NCBI RefSeq assembly: GCF_014199935.1
Contig: NZ_JACHOP010000002.1
Span: 248,001 to 312,000, forward strand
Source of the DNA: Methylorubrum rhodinum
Lineage (GTDB): Bacteria; Pseudomonadota; Alphaproteobacteria; Rhizobiales; Beijerinckiaceae
Direction: 5' to 3'
Length of the DNA stretch: 64,000 nucleotides
This document shows, one piece after another, positions 1 through 8,549 of this stretch. How positions within the stretch are numbered: position 1 is the stretch's first letter; each line of letters opens with the position of its first letter. The notes beneath the pieces were generated by a model that was given only the letters and a program-made list of their open reading frames with translations, did not search any database and was not told the origin of the DNA. Position numbers and translations under genes: made by a program.

Positions 1-702
1 GTCCGCTACGAGCAGGACGGCGCGGTGCCGCCGATCCTGCACCTGACCCTGTTCAACCCGCTCGACGACCATTACGGCCTCTCGCCGATGGAAGCGGCGG
101 CGGTGCCGCTCGACATCCACAACGCGGCCGGGGTCTGGAACAAGGCGCTGCTCGACAACGCCGCGCGCCCCTCCGGCGCCCTGGTCTTCGCGCCGTCGAC
201 GGGCGCTTCGCTCAGCGACACGCAGTTCACCCGCCTCAAGGCGGAACTGGAGACGAGCTACCAGGGCGCAGGCAATGCCGGCCGCCCGCTGCTGCTCGAC
301 GGCGGGCTCGATTGGCGCCCGCTCTCACTCTCGCCGAAGGAGATGGATTTCGTCGAGGCCAAGGCGGCGGCCGCCCGCGAGATCGCGCTGGCCTTCGGCG
401 TGCCGCCGCTGCTGCTGGGGCTCCCCGGCGACAACACTCACGCGAACTACGCGGAAGCCAACCGCGCCTTCTACCGCCAGACGGTGATTCCGCTGGTGCG
501 CCGCACCGCCGATTCCATCGCCCGCTGGCTGGAGCCGTCGCTGGGCCCGGTCCGGCTGGAACCCGACCTCGACGGCGTCGAGGCGCTGGCGACCGAGCGG
601 GAATCGCTCTGGCGCCGCGTTCAGTCGGCCGATTTCCTGTCGGTGGCCGAGAAGCGCACGGCTGTCGGCTACCCGGCGGAAGTCCCGGGGTCCGGGGCCT
701 GA
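1..702 (+). CDS. HK97-family phage portal protein, C-terminal part (RcGTA g3-like)
   Basis: The frame is open from base 1, so the 5' part lies outside the window; 233 codons are visible. Portal proteins form the dodecameric ring at the capsid vertex through which DNA is packaged and to which the tail attaches. The visible part contains features typical of HK97 portals: the segment with HYGLSPMEAA, the central WNKALLDNAARPSGAL stretch, and FGVPPLLLG followed by NYAEANRAFYRQTV. It ends 56 bases before the prohead protease, as in GTA and HK97-like modules. No frameshift is seen. The family call is secure; the N-terminal end cannot be judged. Confidence 0.9.
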   Translation, partial: VRYEQDGAVPPILHLTLFNPLDDHYGLSPMEAAAVPLDIHNAAGVWNKALLDNAARPSGALVFAPSTGASLSDTQFTRLKAELETSYQGAGNAGRPLLLDGGLDWRPLSLSPKEMDFVEAKAAAAREIALAFGVPPLLLGLPGDNTHANYAEANRAFYRQTVIPLVRRTADSIARWLEPSLGPVRLEPDLDGVEALATERESLWRRVQSADFLSVAEKRTAVGYPAEVPGSGA

Positions 703-758
703 GGCCCCGGCGGGATTCGGGCGGAGCCCGTACTTTCCCCTTTGTCTGAGGTCCTTCG

Positions 759-1229
759 ATGGATGGCCATTTCACCGGCTACGCCAGCCTGTTCGGCGTG
801 CCCGATCTCGGTCGCGACACGGTCGCACCCGGCGCCTTTGCCGCGAGCCTCGCCCGGCGCGGTCCGGGCGGGGTGCGGATGCTCTGGCAGCACGATCCGG
901 CCGAGCCGATCGGCACGTGGCTCTCGCTACAGGAGGATACCCGAGGCCTTCGGGTCACGGGCCGCCTCAACCTCGCGGTCCAGCGCGCCCGCGAACTCGA
1001 CGCGCTGATGCGCGAGCGGGCGCTCGACGGCCTGTCGATCGGCTTCCGCGCCGTGCGCGCGGTGCCGGAGCGCGGCGGGCGGCGGCTCGTCACCGTCGAT
1101 CTGTGGGAGGTTTCGCTGGTGACCTTCCCGCTCCAGCCCGGCGCGCGGATCGCGCACGCCTCGCGTCCGCGCCTCGCCCGGCCGCTGCCACGCCTGCGCC
1201 CCTCCGGGCCCGTGCGCGCCTGCGCCTGA
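759..1229 (+). CDS. HK97-family prohead protease (RcGTA g4-like)
   Basis: A 156-residue protein of the HK97 prohead protease family (U35/S78 type), which removes the capsid scaffolding segment during head maturation. It opens with MDGHFTGYASLFG, a typical start, and carries the two family landmarks: a His in LWQHDPAEPIG (about residue 48) and a Ser in LDGLSIGFR (about residue 90), which match the catalytic His/Ser pair. The C-terminus is short and Arg/Pro-rich. It lies between portal and capsid, the invariant order. The start at 759 follows a weak purine stretch and needs no alternative. Confidence 0.9.
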   Translation: MDGHFTGYASLFGVPDLGRDTVAPGAFAASLARRGPGGVRMLWQHDPAEPIGTWLSLQEDTRGLRVTGRLNLAVQRARELDALMRERALDGLSIGFRAVRAVPERGGRRLVTVDLWEVSLVTFPLQPGARIAHASRPRLARPLPRLRPSGPVRACA

Positions 1230-1262
1230 CACCCCCTTCACCTTTGCTTCGAGAGGATGACC

Positions 1263-2528
1263 ATGACCGAGACGCGTTTCGAGACCAAGGCCCCGGCGGG
1301 CCTGCCCGAGAACAAGGCCGTGCCGATGGGCCACGAGGCCGTGGTCGAGGAGTTCTCCCGCGCCTTCGAGGCGTTCAAGGAGACGAACGACGCCCGGCTC
1401 GCCGAGATCGAGGATCGCCTGACCGCCGACGTGGTCACCGAAGAAAAACTCGCCCGCATCGACGCGGCCCTCGACCACGCCAAGAACCGCCTCGACCGGA
1501 TCAGCCTCGACCGCGCCCGGCCGCACCTCGGCGGAGCGGAGCCGGCGCGGGATGCGTCCGTCACCGAGCACAAGGCGGCGTTCGACCTTTACGTCCGGGC
1601 CGGCGAGAGCGGCGGCCTCAAGCGGCTGGAGGAGAAGGCACTCTCGGCGGGCTCCGGCCCGGACGGTGGCTATCTCGTGCCGCCAACCATCGAGCGCGAG
1701 GTGCTGCGCCGGCTGGCCGAAATCTCGCCGATCCGCTCCATCGCCACCGTGCGCGTGGTGTCGGGCGGCCAGTACAAACGGGCGGTGAGCGTCAACGGCC
1801 CCGCCTCCGGCTGGGTCGCCGAGACTGCGCCGCGGCCGCAGACCGACGCGCCGAGCCTGTCCGAGCTGAGCTTCCCGGCGATGGAACTCTACGCCATGCC
1901 GGCGGCGACCCAGACGTTGCTCGACGATGCCGTGCTCGACATCGATGCGTGGCTCGCCGAAGAGGTCGAGACGGCGTTTGCCGAGCAGGAGAGCGTCGCC
2001 TTCGTCACCGGCAACGGCGTCGCCCGTCCCAAGGGCTTCCTGACCTACGACACCGTCGCGAACGGCTCGTGGGTGCCGGGCAAGCTCGGCTTCGTCGCGA
2101 CCGGGGCGGCCGGTGCCTTCCCGGCGAGCAACCCGACCGACATCCTGTTCGACCTGATCTACGCGCTGCGTGCGGGATACCGGCAAGGCGCGAACTTCGT
2201 GATGAACCGCCGGGTCCAGAGCGCGATCCGCAAGTTCAAGGATGCGGACGGCAACTACCTCTGGCAGCCGCCGCTCGCCGCCGACCGGGCCGCCACCCTG
2301 ATGGGTTTCCCCGTGGTCGAGGCCGAGGCGATGCCCGACATCACCGCGGGCAGTCTCTCGATCGCCTTCGGCGATTTCCGCCGCGGCTATCTCGTGGTCG
2401 ACCGGGCGGGCCTGCGGACCCTGCGCGACCCCTACTCGGCCAAGCCCTACGTGCTGTTCTACACGACGAAGCGCGTCGGCGGCGGGGTGCAGGACTTCGA
2501 CGCGATCAAGCTCTTGAAGTTCAGCTGA
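1263..2528 (+). CDS. HK97-family major capsid protein (RcGTA g5-like)
   Basis: A 421-residue protein with an N-terminal charged helical region (roughly residues 1-110, the part normally cleaved by the prohead protease) and a C-terminal HK97-fold domain, including SGPDGGYLVPPTIE, the ISPIRSIATV strand and a closing DPYSAKPYVLFY segment. It forms the icosahedral head. I place the start at 1263 rather than the ATG six bases earlier, because GAGAGG at 1251-1256 is then 6 bases from the start codon. A hairpin terminator follows at 2542. Two opposite-strand protease genes come next instead of the expected head-tail connector. Confidence 0.93.
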   Translation: MTETRFETKAPAGLPENKAVPMGHEAVVEEFSRAFEAFKETNDARLAEIEDRLTADVVTEEKLARIDAALDHAKNRLDRISLDRARPHLGGAEPARDASVTEHKAAFDLYVRAGESGGLKRLEEKALSAGSGPDGGYLVPPTIEREVLRRLAEISPIRSIATVRVVSGGQYKRAVSVNGPASGWVAETAPRPQTDAPSLSELSFPAMELYAMPAATQTLLDDAVLDIDAWLAEEVETAFAEQESVAFVTGNGVARPKGFLTYDTVANGSWVPGKLGFVATGAAGAFPASNPTDILFDLIYALRAGYRQGANFVMNRRVQSAIRKFKDADGNYLWQPPLAADRAATLMGFPVVEAEAMPDITAGSLSIAFGDFRRGYLVVDRAGLRTLRDPYSAKPYVLFYTTKRVGGGVQDFDAIKLLKFS

Positions 2529-2541
2529 TCGCGAAACGAAG

Positions 2542-2574
2542 AGGGCGGACCCGCTCGCCTCGGGCCCGCCCTCT
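2542..2574. terminator. Hairpin terminator between capsid gene and opposite-strand protease
   Basis: Positions 2542-2554 pair with 2562-2574, 12 pairs and one A/C mismatch, around a 7-base loop. It lies between the convergent ends of the capsid gene (2528) and the protease gene (2598) and could serve both strands. There is no T-run, so it is terminator-like rather than a textbook intrinsic terminator. Confidence 0.7.
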
Positions 2575-2597
2575 CATCGTCAAAGAGTGCTTTGCGT

Positions 2598-3443
2598 TCA
2601 GCGCGCCGAGCGTCGTCCCGGCCGGGCGACCCAGCGGGTCTCGCCGGTCTGGGCCGCCACGTCGGCGGGCAGGGCTTCCAGTTCGGCGGCACGGTTGGAG
2701 ATCCAGCTTGAATGCTCGGCGGTCGGCGTCACGGCGGTGAAGCCGCCGCAGGCGGTGCGGGCGCGCCGGTCCTGGCGCATGGCGCCGCTCGACCAGCTCA
2801 CCACGCCGACCATCTGGCCGCCGCGCAGGATCGGGCCGCCGGAATCGCCCAGGCACGCGCCCGCGCCCGCGGTCTCGGCCATCCGCCGCGCGTCGGTGAC
2901 GACGGTGACGCGGTTGGCGACCTGCAGCGAGCCGATCGAGACGAGTTGCGCGGTGCGCAAGGTTCGGGCGGTGCCGCGGCGGTTCTCCGCCAGAACGCCG
3001 TAGCCGGCGATGTCGACGGAATCACCCGTGCCGATCGCGCCGCCGCGGGGATCGAGCGGGCGGTAGCCGGCGCCGACCGGGCGCTCCAGCTTCAGCATCG
3101 CCAGATCGATGCCGGGCTGCTCCTCCGGCGTGGTGCCGGGGACGAATTCGGGATGCATGGAGGCCGCGACCACGCGCAGGCGGCGCTGGCGGAAATCGGG
3201 ATCGACGACGTAGACGGTGTAGCTCGCCTTGCGCATCACGCAGTGGGCGGCGGTGAGCACCAGATCCTGCCCGATCAGCGTGCCCGAGCAGATCTCGCCC
3301 TGGCTGCTCTCGACGCGCACCACCGAGGCGCGCAGGCCGGAGGGATCGCGGCTGGTATGGCCTTCGACCACGGCCTGGGCCGAGAGCGGCACCAGCCCGA
3401 TCAGGGCTCCGAGCAGGCAGGCATGCAGGGGGCTCGAAGCCAT
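2598..3443 (-). CDS. Secreted trypsin-like serine protease (S1 family)
   Basis: A 281-residue protein with a signal peptide (residues 1 to about 24, hydrophobic core LLGALIGLVPL, cut after AQA). The complete chymotrypsin-fold triad is visible: His in LTAAHC, Asp in GIDLAMLKL, Ser in GDSGGPIL. It should act in the periplasm or outside the cell, probably cutting proteins. It sits on the opposite strand between the capsid gene and the g6-like connector, where GTA clusters normally have nothing. A second, distinct S1 protease lies just upstream in the same orientation. Base composition is like its surroundings. Substrate unknown. Confidence 0.9.
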   Translation of the reverse strand: MASSPLHACLLGALIGLVPLSAQAVVEGHTSRDPSGLRASVVRVESSQGEICSGTLIGQDLVLTAAHCVMRKASYTVYVVDPDFRQRRLRVVAASMHPEFVPGTTPEEQPGIDLAMLKLERPVGAGYRPLDPRGGAIGTGDSVDIAGYGVLAENRRGTARTLRTAQLVSIGSLQVANRVTVVTDARRMAETAGAGACLGDSGGPILRGGQMVGVVSWSSGAMRQDRRARTACGGFTAVTPTAEHSSWISNRAAELEALPADVAAQTGETRWVARPGRRSAR

Positions 3444-3576
3444 CGAGATTCTCCGAAGATCCGGGCGTTCGACGCCGGACGCAACTGAAGCGTATCCGAA
3501 CGCAATTCGCCGGCCAAGGTCCGGTTCCCGGGTAGATCGTACGCAGCGATCAACTTCCGCTCATGAGAGCGTCCCC

Positions 3577-4332
3577 TCACCATCGCGCGGATGCGCCCCA
3601 GGCGGCGAGCGTCCGGTCGATCCAGTCGCGCTGGGGGCCGAGCAGGATGGCCTGGGTGAGCCCGCCGCAGGCATCCTTGACCCAGGCGGCGACCGCCACG
3701 ACGGCGCCGCCGTCGAGGACCGGGCCACCGGAATCGCCGTTGCAGCCGCCCGCTCGCGGGGCCTGCAGCCAGAGCAGGATGCGGCTTGGCCCGTAGGGCT
3801 CGACCACGGAGAGCGTCGCGCCGCGATACCGGCCGATCGAGCGCCGGTCGTTGCCCCGCGCCGCGCCGTAGCCCGCAAGCGTCAGCGCGGCGCCGGCCCG
3901 CGGCATCGCCGGGCTCAAGGCGGCCGGCTCGAAGCGGGCCGGCAGGGCCGCGCGGGTGCGCAGCAGGGCGAGGTCGATGGAGCGCGTGCGCCCGCGGATC
4001 GCGTCGCCGTCGTAGGCCGGGTGCAGCTGGCGCGAGGCGACCTCCGCCAGCACGGGCTGCCCCGCCTCGTCGCGATAATGGACGCGGTTCTGCGCGATCC
4101 CCGCCACGCAGTGGCCGGCGGTCAGAACGGCGTCGGGGGCGACGACGATGCCGGTGCAGACCCCGCCGCCCGCGGTCAGCACCATCACGGCGGAGCGCCC
4201 GCCGGGCAGATCCCCGCCCTCGCTGCCGCCGACGATGGCCGCGGCCGGCGAGGCGAGGAAGGCGAGGGCCGCGAGCGCGCACCGGGTGCCCCTCGGTGGG
4301 GCGCGGCGGATGGGCGGGTGCGGCGCGGTCAT
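3577..4332 (-). CDS. Secreted trypsin-like serine protease (S1 family), second copy
   Basis: A 251-residue protein with an N-terminal Arg-rich stretch and a signal peptide (hydrophobic ALAALAFLASPAAA). IVGGSEGG follows directly, the mature N-terminus typical of activated trypsins. The triad is visible as His in LTAGHC, Asp in SIDLALLRT and Ser in NGDSGGPVL. It is clearly a different protein from the protease at 2598, so this is not a simple recent duplication. The 133-base gap to the downstream protease allows co-transcription. The start lies 32 bases from the divergent g6-like gene, so a shared control region of this size is very short. Confidence 0.88.
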   Translation of the reverse strand: MTAPHPPIRRAPPRGTRCALAALAFLASPAAAIVGGSEGGDLPGGRSAVMVLTAGGGVCTGIVVAPDAVLTAGHCVAGIAQNRVHYRDEAGQPVLAEVASRQLHPAYDGDAIRGRTRSIDLALLRTRAALPARFEPAALSPAMPRAGAALTLAGYGAARGNDRRSIGRYRGATLSVVEPYGPSRILLWLQAPRAGGCNGDSGGPVLDGGAVVAVAAWVKDACGGLTQAILLGPQRDWIDRTLAAWGASARW

Positions 4333-4364
4333 CGGATCAGAAACTTGGCTTCAGGGAGAGCGGC

Positions 4365-4937
4365 ATGACCCCGATACGCGTGGCGGACCTCGGCGTCGAG
4401 CCGGTCACCCTGGCCGAGATGCGCGCCGTCCTGCGCCTCGGCTCCGACGAGACCGCCGAGGACGCGCTCGTGCTCGCCCTGATCGCGAGCGCCCGCGCCG
4501 CGGTCGAGGCGTCCTCCCGCCGCCTGCTGCGGCCCGCCCGCTTCCGGGTGCTGCTGCTCGGCTGGCCCGCCGACGGCCTGGTGCCGCTGCCGCTGAGTCC
4601 GCTGGTGGCGGTCGAGCGGGTTGGGTTGATCGAATCGAACGGTGCCGTGACACCGATCGCCGCGCCGGTCGCTCTCGGTCCCGATCCCTGGGACGCGCCC
4701 TGGCTGACGATCGGACGCGACCGGCCCGCTCTGGAGGGCCGCACCATCCTCGTCGAGGTGATCGCCGGCTGCGGCGGCGATGGCCCGCCGGTGCCTGAGC
4801 CCCTGGCGCAGGCGGTGCGCCTGACGGTCGCCGACGGGTTCGAGAACCGCGGCGACACCCCCGAGGCCGGCCCACCCCGCGCCCTTCCGTCCACCGCCGC
4901 CGGCCTCTGCGCCGCCTGCCGACGGATGCGGCTGTAG
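4365..4937 (+). CDS. Phage head-tail connector (RcGTA g6-like, phiE125 gp8 family)
   Basis: A 190-residue protein. It opens MTPIRVADLGVEPVTLAEMR, the usual beginning of this connector family, followed by a helical segment (ALVLALIASARAAVEASSRR) and a beta-rich middle. The family forms the adaptor ring under the portal. The start at 4365 is preceded by GGGAGAG at 4354-4360. In other GTA clusters it directly follows the capsid gene; here two proteases intervene. It is followed not by g7 but by a 3.2-kb low-GC insertion. Confidence 0.82.
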   Translation: MTPIRVADLGVEPVTLAEMRAVLRLGSDETAEDALVLALIASARAAVEASSRRLLRPARFRVLLLGWPADGLVPLPLSPLVAVERVGLIESNGAVTPIAAPVALGPDPWDAPWLTIGRDRPALEGRTILVEVIAGCGGDGPPVPEPLAQAVRLTVADGFENRGDTPEAGPPRALPSTAAGLCAACRRMRL

Positions 4938-5101
4938 TGGTCGCAAACCATTCCGGACAACGGGAGCTCTCCCTCTCGACGGGCTCTCGATCAGTATTGT
5001 GCATAATTCAATACTTTATTCATTGCGTATTTCAGTGAAGCATATTGCGCTTCCCGAAAAACAATCGACATCGAAAATATATATCAGATGTGAGGTCAAA
5101 A
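4938..5101 (+). promoter_or_regulatory. AT-rich leader of tailspike gene with inverted repeat
   Basis: This 164-base stretch turns abruptly AT-rich after about 4980, unlike anything nearby. It contains a perfect 7+7 dyad, AGTATTG at 4993-4999 and CAATACT at 5009-5015, with a 9-base spacer, and several TA-rich hexamers that could serve as a -10 box. It looks like an independent promoter with an operator for the downstream tailspike gene, brought in with it. No exact -35/-10 pair can be fixed by eye. Confidence 0.45.
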
Positions 5102-7669
5102 ATGAGTGGTAGTCAACAGCCGGGCGGCTTGCGCGTCCTATCGCAGGGCGATCCGGCCATGCCGAATCGTGCCGCCGTCGACAACTATACCGGTCCGAGG
5201 GGCGAGCCGCTCTTCGATGGCGATTCTCTACGGTTGCACAACGGTGTCACCAAGGGCGGCATCCAGCTCCTGACGTCCGCGCTCCTCGGCTCTGCGGCGA
5301 TCCTGCCCGACGGCGCCACCGTGACCTCCGAGGTTTCAGACCTGTTCGGCCGCACGCTGACGGTGCTCGATCGTGGCGCTCGACGGAACGCAACCGTCAA
5401 CGCGAAAACGGGCGCGGTCGGCAGCACTGACGGGTTCGACAACTCGGCCGTGTTCAATGCCGTCGCGCAACACTGTCTCGACAACGACATCGTGATGGTG
5501 GTTCCGCCGGGGGATTATTTCTGTCGGGCGGGAATCACGATCCGATGCGCCTACATGGGCGCTGGCGCTCGACTAGTGTTCCCGAACAACCAGTCGCCTG
5601 CCAATAAGGTGACGATCGATATTTTGCCGGGCGACGAAACCTCAATCCATATCGACGAGGTCAAGCAATGGACGGGCTGGACCCGCCGCTCCCGCACGCT
5701 CGGCAACCTCGGCGTCGGCTATCCGAAAAAGGATGCCTCGGGCAATATCGTCAAGGATAGCTTAGGCGAACCTGAGATGGTGCCCGGACACGGAAGCCGT
5801 AAGGGGCAGTACATCACGGTCGATACTACAGAACAACAGATCATGCCGCGTGTTAGAGAAACCGGCAACACCTCTCTTCAGTTCGGCGAAGGCTTTTATG
5901 TCGCCACGGATGCAGGTGGCCTCGCGCACATGCTCTCGGGCAATGCCACTAATGCGAGCTGGACGAGCGCGTCGGCCCTCGCCAAAACGGTTCGCGAGCG
6001 CATCACAATCGAGGGTCTGCAAGTCGTCATCGGCGACGACGGGGCCACTACGACTGGCGGGTCGGCTATCGTGAACAAGCGCCCGAACACCACGTTCAGG
6101 AACTGCGAAATCAACGTCATTTCGACGAGGGAAATCGAGCAAGGTTTTTCTGACGAAAGAACTTGTTTCGTCACGCACGAAGATGGGCGTGTGACAGGTA
6201 TTAAGGTTTTCGATACGAACTACGGGTGGAATGCGAATTTATGCGCCGGTATGGTCTATAGAAAGCCCCATGCCACGCACGTCCGGCGTGGTATCGACGC
6301 GCATCGTTCGAAGCATATCGATATCGAAAGCCCTCATCTGCCGGACGGGTGGGGCGCTCACTATGCATGGTGGATGGGCTCACGCGGCGGCCTCGTCGGT
6401 GCCTCGACCTCGTCCAACCCGCAGGCCCTCAATCTCGCTGGCGGCGGGTTCTCGTGTGTCGACGCGGATATGCCGATCACGGCCGCCGCGAGTTCAGTGG
6501 TGCGCGGTCGCGCCGACATGATGGAAATGGGCGACAGCGTCGTTCTTCGTGGCAACCGTATCGTGCTCGACAACGACGGTGACGCTTTCCGTCTGTTCGA
6601 TCTCCAGGGGTCGACCAGAGGACCGGATAACGGGCGCACGGTCGAGTTTCCGCGCCTCGTGAGCTTCACCGACAATACCGTGACGATCCATGGCGCGGAC
6701 AAGGTTGTCAGCGTCGTCTTCTGGGGTTACTCGCACAACGCGACGACGTACCCCAAAGGCAATGAAACGAACTCGCACTGGCATTTCGCCGGCAATAAAT
6801 GGATATTCAGGGACGGGAATCACCTTGATGGTGGCTTCCCTCGTCTTCAAGTCAAATACAACAAGAACGCGACGGCGTTCGGGGATGGCGTGAGTGCTTA
6901 CTTCGCCGATTTCCCATCGCTGTTCGTGCAAACACTGCACAATACGGGCGGCCATAACAAGGCGGCCCGGTTCTCCGCGGTCATCGAGCGAATCGAGGAC
7001 TTGGCGTCGATTCGCTACAGCCGCGGTGCGGCGCGGGAGATCGTCGCCGATGCGCCCCGTGTCGACATGGCAGAGAACCCCTACAGCACGAGCCTAGCGT
7101 TGCTCGGAGGCGAGTATTTCGCGCCGCGGATTACGTCCCGCCTCGGAATCACGCCCTCTCGTTTCGAGGTCAACCTCGACGGCGGAACCCCGCTCGTCGT
7201 GTCCGACGTGGCGAACGTGGTCAACCGGGTGCAACTCACCGGCGGCGTCGCGGGCGCGGGCCCGAAGTTCCAGGCGACGGGGTCCGACTCCAACATTCCG
7301 ATGGAGTTCGGCACCCGCGGCTCGGGCGCGCACCTGTTCCACACGTCGTTCACGACGCGGCAGTTCGCGATCCTCCACACGAGCGGGGCGGTCAACTACC
7401 CGACCGTGTCCGGCGGCGCGGAGGGCGCTGAGTGTACGCTGGGCGTCACCGGAACCGGCACGACCGGCCACCTCGCGCTCACGGCGCGCGGGCCGGCCTC
7501 GTCGATCCGGTCCAACCGGCCGCACATGCTGTTTCCCTGCACCTTCAGCACGGTCCCGAGCGCCTCGACGTTCGCGGGCTGTTCGGTCCGCATCGTCGAT
7601 CGCCAGCATCGCACGGCCGTCTCGGACGGTGGCACGTGGCGCTGGAACGACGGCAACGCGATCAACTGA
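5102..7669 (+). CDS. Tailspike-like beta-helix protein inserted in GTA cluster
   Basis: An 855-residue protein. The start at 5102 has GAGG 6 bases upstream; the in-frame TTG at 5045 has no ribosome site. Residues about 75-160 (TLTVLDRGA, DGFDNSAVFNAVAQ, VVPPGDYF) resemble the start of pectate-lyase-type right-handed beta-helices found in phage tailspikes that bind or cut surface polysaccharide. A long beta-rich body follows. The last ~170 residues form a Gly/Thr/Ser-rich module ending GTWRWNDGNAIN. Codon use up to about 7130 is markedly more A/T-rich than its neighbours, then becomes GC-rich, suggesting a mosaic of an acquired body and a resident tail. No catalytic residues can be assigned. 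Confidence 0.75.
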   Translation: MSGSQQPGGLRVLSQGDPAMPNRAAVDNYTGPRGEPLFDGDSLRLHNGVTKGGIQLLTSALLGSAAILPDGATVTSEVSDLFGRTLTVLDRGARRNATVNAKTGAVGSTDGFDNSAVFNAVAQHCLDNDIVMVVPPGDYFCRAGITIRCAYMGAGARLVFPNNQSPANKVTIDILPGDETSIHIDEVKQWTGWTRRSRTLGNLGVGYPKKDASGNIVKDSLGEPEMVPGHGSRKGQYITVDTTEQQIMPRVRETGNTSLQFGEGFYVATDAGGLAHMLSGNATNASWTSASALAKTVRERITIEGLQVVIGDDGATTTGGSAIVNKRPNTTFRNCEINVISTREIEQGFSDERTCFVTHEDGRVTGIKVFDTNYGWNANLCAGMVYRKPHATHVRRGIDAHRSKHIDIESPHLPDGWGAHYAWWMGSRGGLVGASTSSNPQALNLAGGGFSCVDADMPITAAASSVVRGRADMMEMGDSVVLRGNRIVLDNDGDAFRLFDLQGSTRGPDNGRTVEFPRLVSFTDNTVTIHGADKVVSVVFWGYSHNATTYPKGNETNSHWHFAGNKWIFRDGNHLDGGFPRLQVKYNKNATAFGDGVSAYFADFPSLFVQTLHNTGGHNKAARFSAVIERIEDLASIRYSRGAAREIVADAPRVDMAENPYSTSLALLGGEYFAPRITSRLGITPSRFEVNLDGGTPLVVSDVANVVNRVQLTGGVAGAGPKFQATGSDSNIPMEFGTRGSGAHLFHTSFTTRQFAILHTSGAVNYPTVSGGAEGAECTLGVTGTGTTGHLALTARGPASSIRSNRPHMLFPCTFSTVPSASTFAGCSVRIVDRQHRTAVSDGGTWRWNDGNAIN

Positions 7670-7748
7670 GTCTTGCCCGCCCGGCGCTCCCGCCGGGCGG
7701 GCTTCTCACCGCGCGTGCAGCCGGCAACCGTTCCTCAGAACAAGCGAG

Positions 7749-8099
7749 ATGGCTATGAAAAGCAAAACCGTTCCCTACGAACTGCTCGTGCGCTGGAATG
7801 CGGACGGCATCCTCGTCGGCGCGTCCTTCGCCACCCGCACGGTCTACTCGGACGCGAACGAGATCCTCTTCGATAAGATCGCCGATCCAGTCCCCGTCGG
7901 CCTCGACGCGGACGCCGACCGTTCGGTGGCGGACGTGCTCACGCCTGAAAACCTCGACGTGATCCGTTCGGTCAACCTGATCGCCGGCGAGCGGGACCAG
8001 CTGGCCCGGATGCTGTCGTCGGTCTCTGCGGAACTGGATGCCCTGCGCCGTCAGGCATTTCCCATGCGTGGGGCGCCGATCGCTCTCGACCCCCGATAG
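7749..8099 (+). CDS. Hypothetical protein downstream of tailspike
   Basis: A 116-residue acidic protein I do not recognise. The start could be ATG 7749 or ATG 7755 (MAMKSKTVPYE); GCGAG stands just upstream. The N-terminal half is beta-like (YELLVRWNADGILVGASF) and the C-terminal half helical, with ISLIAGERDQ-type polar residues and a possible coiled coil near SSVSAELDALRRQ. It lies 79 bases after the tailspike and before the g7-like gene. It is therefore probably part of the same insertion, perhaps a tail-fibre partner or chaperone; that role is only an inference from position. Confidence 0.6.
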   Translation: MAMKSKTVPYELLVRWNADGILVGASFATRTVYSDANEILFDKIADPVPVGLDADADRSVADVLTPENLDVIRSVNLIAGERDQLARMLSSVSAELDALRRQAFPMRGAPIALDPR

Positions 8100-8213
8100 G
8101 CGGACGATGCCGTGTCGTCGGCTCGAAGCGGTGCTGCGCAATGCACCGACCGCCCGATTCCCGCTCCGCGTCACCGGAGGCGCGGACATCCGCGTCCCTA
8201 TGGAGCCTCCGCA

Positions 8214-8549
8214 ATGGGCCGACTCACGACAACCCACGTGCCTCTCGGCGCGCGGCGGCGGCGCCTCGTGCTCGAACGGCCGGTGGACGAGCCCGACGGG
8301 TTCGGCGGGCGCTTACGCCGCTACGTCGCCGGGCCGGTCCTGTGGGGCGCCCTGGAACCGCTGGGCGCGTCCGCGGGGAGCAATGGGCGCTACCGGGTCC
8401 GCCTGCGCTACCGGCCGGGCGTCGCCCCAGCCATGCGGCTCGCCGACGGGGCGCGCCGCTTTTCCATCCGCTCCGCCGACGACCCCGACGGGGCCCGCCG
8501 CGCCCTCGTCTGCGAGGTCGAGGAAGTGATCGAGGATTCCTCCGCATGA
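8214..8549 (+). CDS. Phage head closure / head-tail adaptor (RcGTA g7-like)
   Basis: A 111-residue, Arg-rich, beta-rich protein of the head-tail joining (SPP1 gp16-like) kind. Landmarks are RRRLVLERPVDEPDGFGG and WGALEPLGA, then RYRVRLRYRPGV, which match the usual pattern of this family. The start at 8214 follows GGAG at 8202-8205. Its last four bases overlap the next gene (ATGA), so the two are translationally coupled. It is separated from the g6-like gene by the tailspike insertion. Confidence 0.8.
   Translation: MGRLTTTHVPLGARRRRLVLERPVDEPDGFGGRLRRYVAGPVLWGALEPLGASAGSNGRYRVRLRYRPGVAPAMRLADGARRFSIRSADDPDGARRALVCEVEEVIEDSSA

Noticed and set aside
917..2740. 607-codon Arg-rich frame across protease and capsid genes
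   Set aside because: Out-of-frame shadow of two well-recognised structural genes.
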